Assembly (NCBI RefSeq): GCF_024584805.1 | Contig: NZ_CP075715.1 | Span: 1,786,001-1,850,000, forward strand | DNA: 64,000 nucleotides | Source of the DNA: Streptomyces sp. FIT100 | Lineage (GTDB): Bacteria; Actinomycetota; Actinomycetes; Streptomycetales; Streptomycetaceae | Direction: 5' to 3' | In this document: positions 37,911-47,204 of the stretch, piece by piece | Layout of the letters: each line of letters starts with the position of its first letter | How positions within the stretch are numbered: position 1 is the first letter of the stretch | Program-made: the position numbers and the translations under genes | The notes under the pieces: model-generated | Told to the model about the DNA's origin: nothing | Database searches by the model: none | The model's input: the letters and a program-made list of their open reading frames with translations, nothing else

Positions 37911-38639
37911 TCAGACAGCCGCCCCGACCAGGGACCCGATCGCGTACGTCACGGCGGCCGCGGCACCACCGAGGGCGAGCTGCCGCAGCCCGCTGAACCA
38001 CCAGCCGCGCGCGGTGACCTTCGCGACGAGCGCACCGCAGGCGAAGAGCCCGAGCAGCGCGAGGAGCACGGCGGGCCACAGGGTGGTGGCACCCAGGAGG
38101 TACGGCAGTACGGGCACGAGGGCGCCGAGCGCGAACGCACCGAACGACGAGACCGCGGCGACGGTCGGCGACGGCAGGTCGTCGGGGTCGATGCCGAGCT
38201 CCTCGCGCGCGTGGATCTCCAGCGCCTGTTCGGGATCCTTGGAGAGCTGCATGGCGACCTCGCGGGCGAGCGCGGGCTCGACCCCGCGGGCCACGTACAG
38301 CGCCGCCAGCTCCTCCATCTCGTCGACCGGGTGCTTGCGCAATTCGCGGCGCTCGACGTCCAGTTCCGCCTGGACGAGCTCGCGCTGCGAGGCGACGGAC
38401 GTGTACTCGCCGGCGGCCATGGAGAAGGCTCCGGCCGCGAGGCCCGCGAGCCCCGTGATGACGATGGTCTGCTGGGAGACGGCCCCGCCCGCGACACCGG
38501 TCATCAGGGCGAGGTTGGAGACGAGTCCGTCCATCGCGCCGAACACCGCGGGACGCAGCCAGCCGCCGTTCACATCGCGGTGCGTGTGATTGTCGCGGTG
38601 CGCCTCGTGAAGCGTCGCCTCGGTCTCGATGATGGACAC
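37911..38639 (-). CDS. VIT1/CCC1-family iron/manganese transporter
   Basis: 242 residues from GTG 38639 with GGGGAG just upstream. Family signatures are GGWLRPAVFGAMDGLVSNLALMTGVAGG (helix 1), the metal-binding helical insert (QAELDVERRELRKHPVDEMEELAALYVARG with several Glu) and LGALVPVLPYLLG. Five membrane helices are evident. These proteins move Fe(II) or Mn(II) by proton exchange; in bacteria they probably export or store excess metal. A weak DmdR/IdeR-like iron box is at 38760-38778. Confidence 0.85.
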   Translation of the reverse strand: MSIIETEATLHEAHRDNHTHRDVNGGWLRPAVFGAMDGLVSNLALMTGVAGGAVSQQTIVITGLAGLAAGAFSMAAGEYTSVASQRELVQAELDVERRELRKHPVDEMEELAALYVARGVEPALAREVAMQLSKDPEQALEIHAREELGIDPDDLPSPTVAAVSSFGAFALGALVPVLPYLLGATTLWPAVLLALLGLFACGALVAKVTARGWWFSGLRQLALGGAAAAVTYAIGSLVGAAV

Positions 38640-38879
38640 AGCTCTCCCCTTGCCCCTTCCGGTGTGCACCGGTCGCCCCCAGGACGGTTCGTACGGACAC
38701 CCCGTACGCCGCCGTCTTCCGACTCCTCGAAAATACGCGCGATGTAAGGGGCGCGCCAGCAAGGCAGGCTTTACTTACCTGCGGTCAGCCGAGTGACACG
38801 GTGCCCTCCGACGGCACGCGGCGCGCCCGGCGTGGCACAGATCCAGAACAGGCTCGGTGCCGCACGAAGGGGTGACGCG

Positions 38880-39890
38880 TTGGAGTGGATTGCATGCGAT
38901 CGGGCCCGCGGCGCACTGCTCGGGCTGGCGGTCGGCGATGCGCTCGGGGCGCCGGCGGAGAACATGCGGCCCTCCGAGATCCGGCGCCGCTGGGGCCGCA
39001 TCGAGGGCTTCGTGACGGCCAGCCCCGCGGGCACGGACGACACGGAGTACGCGATCTTCTCCGGGCTGCTGCTCGCCAGGCACGGTTCCGCGCTGACCGT
39101 CTCACATGTCGAGACCGCCTGGCACCACTGGATCGCGGACCTCGACGAGGGGCCGTTCCGTGGCGCGGGCTTCAGCGAGCGCGGAACGCTGGAGAACCTC
39201 CGCCGCGGGCTCGCCGCGCCCATCACCGCCCAGCACCGGCACGCCTGGAGCGACGGCCTGGCGATGCGGGCCGCGCCCTTCGGCGTCTTCGCGGCGGGCG
39301 ACCCCGCCGAAGCCGCGCGGCTGGTCGCGATCGACGGCTGCGTCAGCCACGACGGCGAGGGCATCTACGGCGGCCAGGCGGTGGCGGCGGGCGTCGCGGC
39401 CGCGATGGCGGGCGAGGGGCCGGCCGGGATCATCGGCGCGGCGCTGTCCGTCGTACCGATGGACTCCTGGACCGCCCGCTCCATGCGGCGGGCGGTCGTC
39501 GCGGCGGAACGGGCCGAGCCCGACCCCCTGCTGCGCGAGCGCACGGTCCGCTCCGCGGTCGTCATCGGCGGCTACCCCTGGACGGACCTCGCCCCCGAGG
39601 CCGTCGGCCTCGCCTTCGGCGCGTTCGCGGCGGCGCGCGGCGACTTCCGCGCGTCGGTCCTGACCGCGGTCAACATGGGCCGCGACGCGGACACCACAGC
39701 GGCGGTCGCCGGCGCGCTGGCCGGGGCGATGTCCGGCGCCTCGGCCATCCCCTCGGAGTGGTCGGCCGCCATCGGCCCGGTACGGGGCAGCTGCCTGCCC
39801 TCCATGCGCGGCTACCACGTCCTGGACATCGCCGACCTCCTCACCCCCGACGACGACACCGAGGCCTTCCCATGCCCCCCGGCCCGCTAG
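38880..39890 (+). CDS. ADP-ribosylglycohydrolase family protein 1
   Basis: 336 residues. TTG 38880 is chosen because AAGGGG lies 8 nt upstream and the family begins with RARGALLGLAVGDALGAP. Mg-binding motifs are complete: AGTDDTEYAIFSG near residue 45 and NMGRDADTTAAVAGALAGAMSG near residue 267. It should remove ADP-ribose from protein side chains or hydrolyse a related N- or O-glycosidic bond. First of four consecutive family members; its stop overlaps the next gene by 19 nt. Confidence 0.82.
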   Translation: MEWIACDRARGALLGLAVGDALGAPAENMRPSEIRRRWGRIEGFVTASPAGTDDTEYAIFSGLLLARHGSALTVSHVETAWHHWIADLDEGPFRGAGFSERGTLENLRRGLAAPITAQHRHAWSDGLAMRAAPFGVFAAGDPAEAARLVAIDGCVSHDGEGIYGGQAVAAGVAAAMAGEGPAGIIGAALSVVPMDSWTARSMRRAVVAAERAEPDPLLRERTVRSAVVIGGYPWTDLAPEAVGLAFGAFAAARGDFRASVLTAVNMGRDADTTAAVAGALAGAMSGASAIPSEWSAAIGPVRGSCLPSMRGYHVLDIADLLTPDDDTEAFPCPPAR

Positions 39891-41746
39891 ACGACCCGAC
39901 CCCCCGCCCCACCACGGACCCTCCGGACACCGCCCCGGACCTCACCGCGGACGCCCTCCCGGACGACCCGGCCGACCCACCCACGCCCGCGCCGCCGACG
40001 GCCCTGACGGAACCCGTGGCGCCGCCGCACACTCCCGGCAGCCCGCCCGGGGTGCCGAGGCAGGACGGCCTCGGCACCCCGGTCACCACCCGCCCGTACC
40101 AAGAGCCGGACGGACCGACCAACCCAAGGACACCGCCCCACACCCCCGGCAACCCACCCGAAGCACCGGACCCCGGGACGCCACAACCAGTCGCACCGGG
40201 GCCCGGGGTGCCGGGGCAGGACAGCCTCGACCCGGCCACCACCCACCCGCACGAAGAGCCGAACGGACCGACCAACCCAAGGACACCGCCCCACACCCCC
40301 GGCAACCCACCCGAAGCACCGGATTCCGGGGCGCCACAACCGGTCGCACCAGGGCCCGGGGTGCCGGCCGGCACGGCGCCCCGACCGCCGGAAGCGCTCA
40401 ACCCGGCTCCGGGACCGGGCCGACCGGCCGGTTATCCGAGGATCCGTCCGGGGACGGACGAGGCGGTCGGCCCGGACCGGGCGGCCGAAGCGCTGCCCCC
40501 TACATGGCGGAGCCCCACCTCCGCACGGCCGGGAAGGGCCGGTCCGGGGGATGGGTCCGCCCCGGCCCACCCGGCCACGGCCGCGCTCATCGCCCACGCC
40601 GTCGAGGTCGCGCAGCCGCTCACCGCGCAGCTGCACCGGAGCCGTATCGAGGGGCTCCTCCTCGGGCTCGCCGCGGGCGACGCCGCCGGGTGGCCGGCGG
40701 CGCGCCACCGCGCCGCCCGGATGCCCGAGTGGACCCGTCGGCTCACCCGTGAGCTGGACTCCTTCGCCGAGCAGAACGCCACGACGACCCTCCCCGTCCC
40801 CATCGCCCTCAACCAGCCCCCCGAGCCGCTGCGCCTCGGCCCGTCGGACGACGCCGAGTGGGCGGCCTTCGCCGCCGAGACCGTGCTCACCGCGGCGGGC
40901 GCCGGCGCCGGTGAGCACTTCGACGGCCTCGATCTGACGCGCCGTATGCGCGCCGCCGTCGACCTCGCCTGGAACTCCCTCGCCGGCAAGGTCGCCGCGG
41001 CCGCCGCCCGCGCCCCCGAGGTCGAGTCCGCCGTTCTGCCGCTGCGCGCCCGGATCTCCGTACGCGCCGGTCTCGGCAACCTGGCCACCGGTCTGCGCCC
41101 GCCCGCCACCGGCCACGACAACCCGCACTACTTCGACGACGCCGCCTGTGCGCGCGCCGCAGTCCTCGCCGTCGTGCACCCCGGCAACCCGCAAGCCGCC
41201 GCCGATCTCGCCGAGTTCGACGCCCGCTACACCCAGGACGGCGACGGCGTCCACGGCGCCCGCGCGATGGCCGCCGCCGTCGCCGCGGCGCTCGGCGGGG
41301 CGCGCGTCGACGCCGCCGTGGACGCCGGCCTCGCCCAGCTGCCCGACGCGACCGAGATCGGCCGCAACGCCCGGCACGCCGTCGAGCTCGCCCGCGGCGC
41401 CGACGACGCGTTCTCCCTCGTCCCGCTCCTGGAGCACCAGATCGTCGACCACGTCTACAGCTACGGCATCGCCGCGGCCGAGACCGTCCCCGTCGCCCTC
41501 GCCCTCGCCACCGCGGCCCGGGGCGACGCCGTCGGCGCGATCCCCGCCGCCGCCTGCCTCTCCCGCGTCGCCGACTCCGCGCCCGCCCTTGCCGGGGCGC
41601 TGACCGGCGCGCTCGGCGGCGGCGCGGCCGTACCCGCCGCCTGGCGCGACGCCTGCCGCACCCTCGCCGGCTGCGCCCTCCCCCGCCTCGCCGGCACCGA
41701 CCTCGTGGAGCTCGCCGGGCTCCTCGCGCACACGCTGCGCCCGTAG
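39872..41746 (+). CDS. ADP-ribosylglycohydrolase-like protein 2, Pro-rich extension and degenerate metal site
   Basis: 624 residues. The first ~240 are low-complexity Pro/Thr/Asp-rich sequence built partly from a 51-residue repeat (153-nt period). The ARH-like domain begins at RIEGLLLGLAAGDAAGWPAARH and has GPSDDAEWAAFA, where the family has TDDT. The C-terminal site, normally Gly-x-Asp-x-Asp-Thr, reads CLSRVADSAPALAGALTGALGG and keeps only one acidic residue. It is therefore probably inactive or changed in chemistry. Another start within the low-complexity part cannot be ruled out. Confidence 0.7.
   Translation: MPPGPLDDPTPRPTTDPPDTAPDLTADALPDDPADPPTPAPPTALTEPVAPPHTPGSPPGVPRQDGLGTPVTTRPYQEPDGPTNPRTPPHTPGNPPEAPDPGTPQPVAPGPGVPGQDSLDPATTHPHEEPNGPTNPRTPPHTPGNPPEAPDSGAPQPVAPGPGVPAGTAPRPPEALNPAPGPGRPAGYPRIRPGTDEAVGPDRAAEALPPTWRSPTSARPGRAGPGDGSAPAHPATAALIAHAVEVAQPLTAQLHRSRIEGLLLGLAAGDAAGWPAARHRAARMPEWTRRLTRELDSFAEQNATTTLPVPIALNQPPEPLRLGPSDDAEWAAFAAETVLTAAGAGAGEHFDGLDLTRRMRAAVDLAWNSLAGKVAAAAARAPEVESAVLPLRARISVRAGLGNLATGLRPPATGHDNPHYFDDAACARAAVLAVVHPGNPQAAADLAEFDARYTQDGDGVHGARAMAAAVAAALGGARVDAAVDAGLAQLPDATEIGRNARHAVELARGADDAFSLVPLLEHQIVDHVYSYGIAAAETVPVALALATAARGDAVGAIPAAACLSRVADSAPALAGALTGALGGGAAVPAAWRDACRTLAGCALPRLAGTDLVELAGLLAHTLRP
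40101..40370. repeat. 153-bp tandem repeat in the Pro-rich linker
   Basis: The segment from AAGAGCCGGACGGACCGACC (40101) recurs at 40254 with few changes, covering one full and one partial unit. A more diverged third copy appears near 40020-40080. It encodes Glu-Pro-Asp-Gly-Pro-Thr-Asn-Pro-type residues. Confidence 0.8.
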
Positions 41747-41908
41747 GGTCTGCCGTTCGGATCCTGCCGGGCTCGCGCGCCCTGCCCTGGCACGCACGCT
41801 CGCTGATCCCGCCTGATCCGAACGAAGACCCTGACTCGCCCCTCCCGATGACGAATCCCCGATGCGGCTTCCCCGCCCGCGACCACCCCCCGGGTGGACA
41901 ATTCCGGC

Positions 41909-43066
41909 ATGGCACTCACACCACTCGATGACCGGATCACGGGCTCCCTCGTCGGCGCGGCGGTCGGCGACGCCCTCGGCGGCCCGGTCGAGGGCTACAC
42001 CCCCGAGCAGATCGTGGAACGCCACGGCGGCCGCGTCAGCGGCATCGTCGGCCCCTGGCACGGTGACGACTGGCGCACGGCCCGCCCCATCGCGCCGTAC
42101 CACAAGGGCGACGGGCACGTCACCGACGACACCCTGATGACGCACGCTCTCGTCCGCGTCTACGCGACCGTACGCGACCACCTCGACGCCTACGCCGTCG
42201 CCGACCACCTCGTTCCGGACCTCATCGCCAACCCGCGGTGGATCCCGGAGCTGGAGGCGGAGGCGCTCCCCCTCCAGCGGATCTTCCTCGCCGAGAAGTG
42301 GCTCGCGGCCCGGCTGCACTACGGTCACGTCGACCCGCGCGAGGCGGGCACCGGCAACATCGTCAACTGCGGTGCCGCGATGTACATGGCGCCCGTCGGC
42401 CTGGTCAACGCCGCCGACCCGGCGGCCGCGTACGCCGAGGCGCTGGACGTCGCGGGCGCCCACCAGTCCTCGTACGGCCGCGAGGCCGCGGGGGTCTTCG
42501 CGGCGGCGGTCGCGGCGGCCTGCGCTCCGGACGCGACCCCTGGCGGCGTCGTCGAGGCGTGCCTCGCGCTGGCCAAGGACGGCACCCGCTCGGCGATCGA
42601 GGCGGTGGCCGAGGCGGCCGCCCGCCACAGCGACTTCGAGTCGGCGCTGGGTCCGCTGCGCGAGGCCGTCGCGCCCTTCGACACCGTCGGCCCCGACTAC
42701 CGGGCGCCGTCGCTCGCCGCCCGCCGCCCCTCGCGGCTGCACTCCGTCGAGGAACTGCCCGTCGCCCTGGGCATGCTGCTCGTCGGCGACGGCGACTACC
42801 GCCGCACAGTGCTCGGCTCCGTCAACTACGGCCGCGACTGCGACTCGATCGCCACCATGTCCGGCGCGATCGCGGGCGCCCTGTACGGCGAGGAGCCGAT
42901 CCCGCCCGGCTGGGCGAAGACCGTGGCCGAGGCCAGCCGACTCGACCTGCACGCACCGGCGCGGGCCCTGACGGAGGTCGCGTACGAGGTCTTCGCCCGC
43001 GACACCGAACGCCGCCGCGCCCATGAGGCGGCCTTCGCCCGCCTGACGAACGCCGACGCCAGGTGA
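41909..43066 (+). CDS. ADP-ribosylglycohydrolase family protein 3
   Basis: 385 residues from ATG 41909 (GTG 41894 is an alternative; neither has a clear ribosome site). Motifs are intact: GSLVGAAVGDALGGPVEGY, GHVTDDTLMTHALVRVY and NYGRDCDSIATMSGAIAGALYGE. The inserted region ALPLQRIFLAEKWLAARLHYGHVDPREAGTGNIVNCGAAMYMAPVGLVNA is typical of the long-form family. Its stop overlaps the GTG of the next gene. Confidence 0.82.
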   Translation: MALTPLDDRITGSLVGAAVGDALGGPVEGYTPEQIVERHGGRVSGIVGPWHGDDWRTARPIAPYHKGDGHVTDDTLMTHALVRVYATVRDHLDAYAVADHLVPDLIANPRWIPELEAEALPLQRIFLAEKWLAARLHYGHVDPREAGTGNIVNCGAAMYMAPVGLVNAADPAAAYAEALDVAGAHQSSYGREAAGVFAAAVAAACAPDATPGGVVEACLALAKDGTRSAIEAVAEAAARHSDFESALGPLREAVAPFDTVGPDYRAPSLAARRPSRLHSVEELPVALGMLLVGDGDYRRTVLGSVNYGRDCDSIATMSGAIAGALYGEEPIPPGWAKTVAEASRLDLHAPARALTEVAYEVFARDTERRRAHEAAFARLTNADAR

Positions 43067-45000
43067 GCCCGGCAAACCCGGTGAGCCCGGCGAACCTGAC
43101 GGCCGGCCCGGCGGACCCGGCGGACCCGGTCGATCTGGCGGACCCGGCGGACCCGGTAGACCGGGCGAAGAGCCCGGCGGACCCGCGGGACCCGGCAGGC
43201 CCGGTAGACCGGGCGATGAGCCCAGCCGACCCGGCAGCCCAACCAGCGCACGCAGTGGGCCCGGCGGCCGACCCGGCCAGCCCGGCGATGAGCCCAGCCG
43301 ACCCGGTGGACCCGGCGGCCGATGCGGCGAGCCCGCTGAACCCGGCGGACCCGGCGGACCCGGCGAGTCGGATGGACCCTGGTGTGCGTCTCACCTGGGT
43401 CCAGCCCGAGGACCTCATCGGCCACGAGCTCCGCCAAGCCGCCGAGGACGGCCGCGACGCCACATCCCTCGCCGCCCGCTGGCACACGGCGGGCGGCTCC
43501 CCCGCCCCACCGTCGGCGGGCGCCTCGCCCACCGCGGCGTCCCCGCACCTCCGTGCTCTGGCGCTCCGGCTCCTCGACGAACTGGCCGGACTCCCCAGCC
43601 CCCTGGCCGAGCTGGAGCCGACCCCGCTCGACGAGATCCGCGCAAGCTGCCCCGACTGGTCGCAGCCCGCAGCGCCGCTCGCGGTGAGCCGCCCGGGAGC
43701 ACCCGTACCCGCCCACGAGCGGCGGCGACCCGAGCCGACGCCCACTGCCCCGCGGGCCCGGACACCGGGCGAGCCGGACACATCGTTGAGCGTCGTCTCG
43801 CGCGAAACGCCGACGCCGACGCCGTCGGCCGCCGGGACCGGGTCCTCGCGCGGCGAAGCCGGCGCGCCGGAGCGACCGGGGCCGGGGGCGCCGGGGGCAG
43901 GGCCCCCGGAGCGGGAAGGGGCGGGGGCAGGGCACGGCACCGACCCGCTCCAGGACCGCCTGCACGCCGCCTGGCTCGGCCGTGCCGTCGGCTGCCTCCT
44001 CGGCAAGCCCGTCGAGAAGCTCCCCCTGCCCGCCATCCGCGCCCTCGCCCGCGCCGCGGGCAACTGGCCGCTCACCACCTGGTTCACCGAGAAGGGCGTG
44101 CCCGCCGAACTGCTCGCCGCCCACCCCTGGAACCGCCGTTCCGCCGCCACCTCGCTCGCCGAGAACATCGACGGCATGCCCGAGGACGACGACCTCAACT
44201 ACCCCCTCCTCAACCTGCTCCTCCTCCAGCGGTACGGACACGGCTTCCGCACGGCCGACGTCGCCCGGCTCTGGCTGGACGAGCTGCCCGCCGGCCGCAC
44301 CTTCACCGCCGAGCGCGTCGCGTACCGCAATCTCCTCGACGGGCTCGAACCGCCGCTCACCGCCGCCCGCCGCAACCCGTTCCGCGAGTGGATCGGCGCG
44401 GCCATCCGCGCGGACGTGCACGGGTGGACGCACCCGGGCGACCCGGCGGCGGCCGCCGAGCAGGCGCACCGGGACGCGTCGCTCACGCACACCGCCAACG
44501 GCGTGTACGGCGCGATGTTCATCGCGGCGGCGCTCGCCGACGCGGCGGCCGGCGCCGCGGACGTGCACCAGTGCCTGCGCACCGGCCTCCGGTTCGTGCC
44601 GCCCCGCTCCCGCCTCGCCGAGGCCGTCCGCCACGGCATCGGGACCGCCGCCGCGCACGCCGACTTCGACGACGTCGTGGACCGCCTGCACGCCGCCCAC
44701 GGCAGGTACCACTGGGTGCATGCCGTCCCCAACGCCGCCCTCCTCGCCGCCGCGCTCACCCACGCCGACGGCGACTTCACGGGCTCCGTCTGCCGCGCCG
44801 TGTCCGGTGGCTGGGACACGGACTCCAACGGCGCCACCGCCGGATCCCTCGCCGGGCTGCTCGCCGGCCACCCCGGCCGGCTGCCCGAGCGCTGGACCGC
44901 TCCGCTCAGGAACCGGCTCGCCACCGGCGTCGCCGGCTTCGACGGCACCGGCTTCGACACCCTCGCCCACCTGACCTTCCAGGAGGTTCTCCGCCCATGA
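43063..45000 (+). CDS. ADP-ribosylglycohydrolase family protein 4 with Pro-Asp repeat leader
   Basis: 645 residues if GTG 43063 (overlapping the previous stop) is used. The first 103 residues are Pro-Ala-Asp-Pro repeats from a 9/18-nt sequence repeat, and a start at ATG 43372 (MDPGVRLTWVQPEDLIGHELRQA) is equally likely. The ARH domain begins near residue 290: AWLGRAVGCLLGKPVEKLPL, where the usual Gly-Asp is Gly-Cys. It continues with DGMPEDDDLNY and ends with SGGWDTDSNGATAGSLAGLLAG, a complete Gly-x-Asp-x-Asp site. It is translationally coupled to ribokinase. Confidence 0.75.
   Translation: MSPANPVSPANLTAGPADPADPVDLADPADPVDRAKSPADPRDPAGPVDRAMSPADPAAQPAHAVGPAADPASPAMSPADPVDPAADAASPLNPADPADPASRMDPGVRLTWVQPEDLIGHELRQAAEDGRDATSLAARWHTAGGSPAPPSAGASPTAASPHLRALALRLLDELAGLPSPLAELEPTPLDEIRASCPDWSQPAAPLAVSRPGAPVPAHERRRPEPTPTAPRARTPGEPDTSLSVVSRETPTPTPSAAGTGSSRGEAGAPERPGPGAPGAGPPEREGAGAGHGTDPLQDRLHAAWLGRAVGCLLGKPVEKLPLPAIRALARAAGNWPLTTWFTEKGVPAELLAAHPWNRRSAATSLAENIDGMPEDDDLNYPLLNLLLLQRYGHGFRTADVARLWLDELPAGRTFTAERVAYRNLLDGLEPPLTAARRNPFREWIGAAIRADVHGWTHPGDPAAAAEQAHRDASLTHTANGVYGAMFIAAALADAAAGAADVHQCLRTGLRFVPPRSRLAEAVRHGIGTAAAHADFDDVVDRLHAAHGRYHWVHAVPNAALLAAALTHADGDFTGSVCRAVSGGWDTDSNGATAGSLAGLLAGHPGRLPERWTAPLRNRLATGVAGFDGTGFDTLAHLTFQEVLRP
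43081..43371. repeat. Short GC-rich repeats (core GACCCGGCG) ahead of ARH protein 4
   Basis: Many imperfect copies of GGCGGACCCGGCGGACCCGG-like sequence with a 9-nt base period. In frame they read Pro-Ala-Asp-Pro. Because the period keeps the frame open, this cannot by itself show that the stretch is translated. Confidence 0.7.
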
Positions 45001-45911
45001 CCGGCATCGTGGTGCTCGGCAGCACCAACATGGACCTCGTCGCCTACGTCGCGAAGGCCCCCCAGCGCGGGGAGACCGTCACGGGACGCGAGTTCCGTAC
45101 GGTCCCCGGCGGCAAGGGCGCCAACCAGGCCGTCGCCGCCGCCCGCGCCGGCGGCGACGTGTCGATGATCGGGGCCGTCGGCACCGACGAGTTCGGCGTG
45201 CGCCTGCGGGCCGCGCTCGACGCCTCGGGCGTCGACACGGATCTCCTGCGCACCGCAGAGGGCCCCTCAGGCACCGCCCATATCGTCGTGGACGACGAGG
45301 GCGGCAACGCGATCGTCGTCGTGCCGGGCGCCAACGGCACCGTCGACCACCTCGCCCCCGGGGACGAGGCCGTCATCGCCTCCGCCGACGCCCTCCTCCT
45401 CCAGCTCGAACTCCCGCTCGCCGGTGTGATCGCCGGTGCCGAGGCGGCCCGCCGCCACGGGGTACGGACCGTCCTGACGCCGGCGCCCGCCCAGCCCCTG
45501 CCGCCCGAACTGCTCGCCGCCACCACCCTGTTGGTGCCGAACGAGCACGAGGCCGCCGTCCTGGCCGGCACCACCGACCCGGCCGCCGCCGCCGAGGCCC
45601 TGCTCCGCCAGGTGCCCGAGGTGGTGATCACCCTCGGCGCGGCGGGCAGCCTGTACGCCGCCCGCGGAGCGGAACCCGTCACCGTCCCCGCCCCGCGCGT
45701 ACGCGCCGTCGACACGACCGCCGCGGGCGACACCTTCGTCGGCGCCCTCGCCGTGGCGATCGTCGAGGGCAGGCCGATGCCCGCCGCGTTGGCCTGGGCC
45801 TCGGCGGCCGCGGCGCTCTCCGTCCAGCGCCCGGGCGCCTCGTCCTCGATGCCGTACCGGCCGGAGATCGACGAGGCGGCGGACGCCGGCCACAGTCCGG
45901 TCAACCACTGA
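44997..45911 (+). CDS. rbsK: Ribokinase
   Basis: 304 residues from ATG 44997, overlapping the previous stop (ATGA). PfkB-family signatures are GSTNMDLVAYV, VPGGKGANQAVAAARAGGDV (substrate site), LLVPNEHEAAVL and VDTTAAGDTFVGALAVA (catalytic Asp in GAGD-like AAGD). It phosphorylates ribose at O5. Coupling to ADP-ribosylglycohydrolase genes suggests salvage of the ribose set free from ADP-ribose. Confidence 0.88.
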   Translation: MTGIVVLGSTNMDLVAYVAKAPQRGETVTGREFRTVPGGKGANQAVAAARAGGDVSMIGAVGTDEFGVRLRAALDASGVDTDLLRTAEGPSGTAHIVVDDEGGNAIVVVPGANGTVDHLAPGDEAVIASADALLLQLELPLAGVIAGAEAARRHGVRTVLTPAPAQPLPPELLAATTLLVPNEHEAAVLAGTTDPAAAAEALLRQVPEVVITLGAAGSLYAARGAEPVTVPAPRVRAVDTTAAGDTFVGALAVAIVEGRPMPAALAWASAAAALSVQRPGASSSMPYRPEIDEAADAGHSPVNH

Positions 45912-45953
45912 GCAACCGCCCTGCCGGAGCCTCGCAAGGAGCTTGGAGCCCCC

Positions 45954-47204
45954 ATGCACGACCCCGACGCCGACGGTGTCGCCGCCCCTCATCCCGCGGG
46001 AAGCGCCGGTGACTCCGGACCCGGTCCGCTCGCCGGGCTGCGCGTCCTCGATCTCGCGACCCTCTTCGCCGGGCCGCTGGCCGCCACGATGCTCGGCGAC
46101 TTCGGCGCCGACGTCATCAAGGTCGAACACCCCCGCAGACCCGACCCGTCACGCGGGCACGGGCCGGCCAGGGACGGCGTCGGCCTGTGGTGGAAGCTGC
46201 TCGGCCGCAACAAGCGCACCATCACGCTCGACCTGTCCACGCCCGGCGGCCGCGAGACCCTTCTCCGGCTCGCCGCCACCGCCGATGTCCTGATCGAGAA
46301 CTTCCGCCCCGGCACCCTGGAGAAGTGGCGGCTCGGCTGGGACGAGCTGAGCGCCGCCAACCCCCGTCTCGTGCTGGCCCGGGTCACCGGCTTCGGCCAG
46401 TTCGGCCCGTACTCCCATCGCCCCGGCTTCGGCACGCTCGCCGAGGCGATGAGCGGCTTCGCCGCCATCACCGGCGAACCCGACGGTCCGCCCACGCTCC
46501 CTCCCTTCGGCCTCGCCGACTCGATCGCCGCGCTCGCCACCTCCTACGCCGTCATGACCGCGCTCAGCGCCCGCGCGTCCACCGGGCGCGGCCAGGTCGT
46601 CGACATGGCCATCATCGAACCGATCCTCACCGTCCTCGGCCCGCAGCCGCTCTGGTACGACCAGCTCGGCTACGTCCAGCCGCGCTGCGGCAACCGCTCC
46701 CGCAACAACGCCCCCCGCAACACCTACCGGGCCGCCGACGGCACCTGGCTCGCCGTCTCCACCTCCGCCCAGTCCGTCGCCGAACGCGTCATGCGGCTGG
46801 TCGGCCGCCCGGAGCTGACGGCCGAGCCCTGGTTCGCCACGGGCAGCGGGCGGGCCGAGCACACCGAGGTGCTCGACGAGGCGGTGGGCGCGTGGATCGC
46901 CCGGCACACACGCGACGAGGTCCTCGACGCGTTCGAGAAGGCGGAGGCCGCGGTCGCGCCCGTCTACGACATCCGCGATGTGATGGACGATCCCCAGTAC
47001 CGCGCGCTGGACAGCGTCACCGAGGTGCCCGACCCCGAGCTCGGGCCGATCCGTATGCAGAACATCCTCTTCCGCCTTTCCGAGACTCCTGGTGGCATCC
47101 GCTGGGCCGGCCGGCCGCACGGCGCGGACACGGACGCGGTCCTCGGCGAGCTGGGGCACAGCCCTGCCCGTATCGCCGCGCTGCGCGACGAAGGCGCGCT
47201 ATGA
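45954..47204 (+). CDS. Class III (CaiB/BaiF) CoA-transferase
   Basis: 416 residues. Family features are LRVLDLATLFAGPLAATMLGDFGADVIKVEHP, RNKRTITLDL, ENFRPGTLEKWRLGWDELSAANPRLVLARVTGFGQ and the catalytic Asp in GRGQVVDMAIIEP. It moves CoA between organic acids through a covalent aspartyl-CoA thioester. Its ATGA overlap with the CitE-like gene means the two act together, probably activating a dicarboxylic acid and then cleaving it. Confidence 0.85.
   Translation: MHDPDADGVAAPHPAGSAGDSGPGPLAGLRVLDLATLFAGPLAATMLGDFGADVIKVEHPRRPDPSRGHGPARDGVGLWWKLLGRNKRTITLDLSTPGGRETLLRLAATADVLIENFRPGTLEKWRLGWDELSAANPRLVLARVTGFGQFGPYSHRPGFGTLAEAMSGFAAITGEPDGPPTLPPFGLADSIAALATSYAVMTALSARASTGRGQVVDMAIIEPILTVLGPQPLWYDQLGYVQPRCGNRSRNNAPRNTYRAADGTWLAVSTSAQSVAERVMRLVGRPELTAEPWFATGSGRAEHTEVLDEAVGAWIARHTRDEVLDAFEKAEAAVAPVYDIRDVMDDPQYRALDSVTEVPDPELGPIRMQNILFRLSETPGGIRWAGRPHGADTDAVLGELGHSPARIAALRDEGAL

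Noticed and set aside
39887..43075. 1062-codon minus-strand frame opposite the ADP-ribosylglycohydrolase genes
   Set aside because: Shadow of three well-supported + strand genes; composition is the Gly/Arg/Val pattern of antisense frames.
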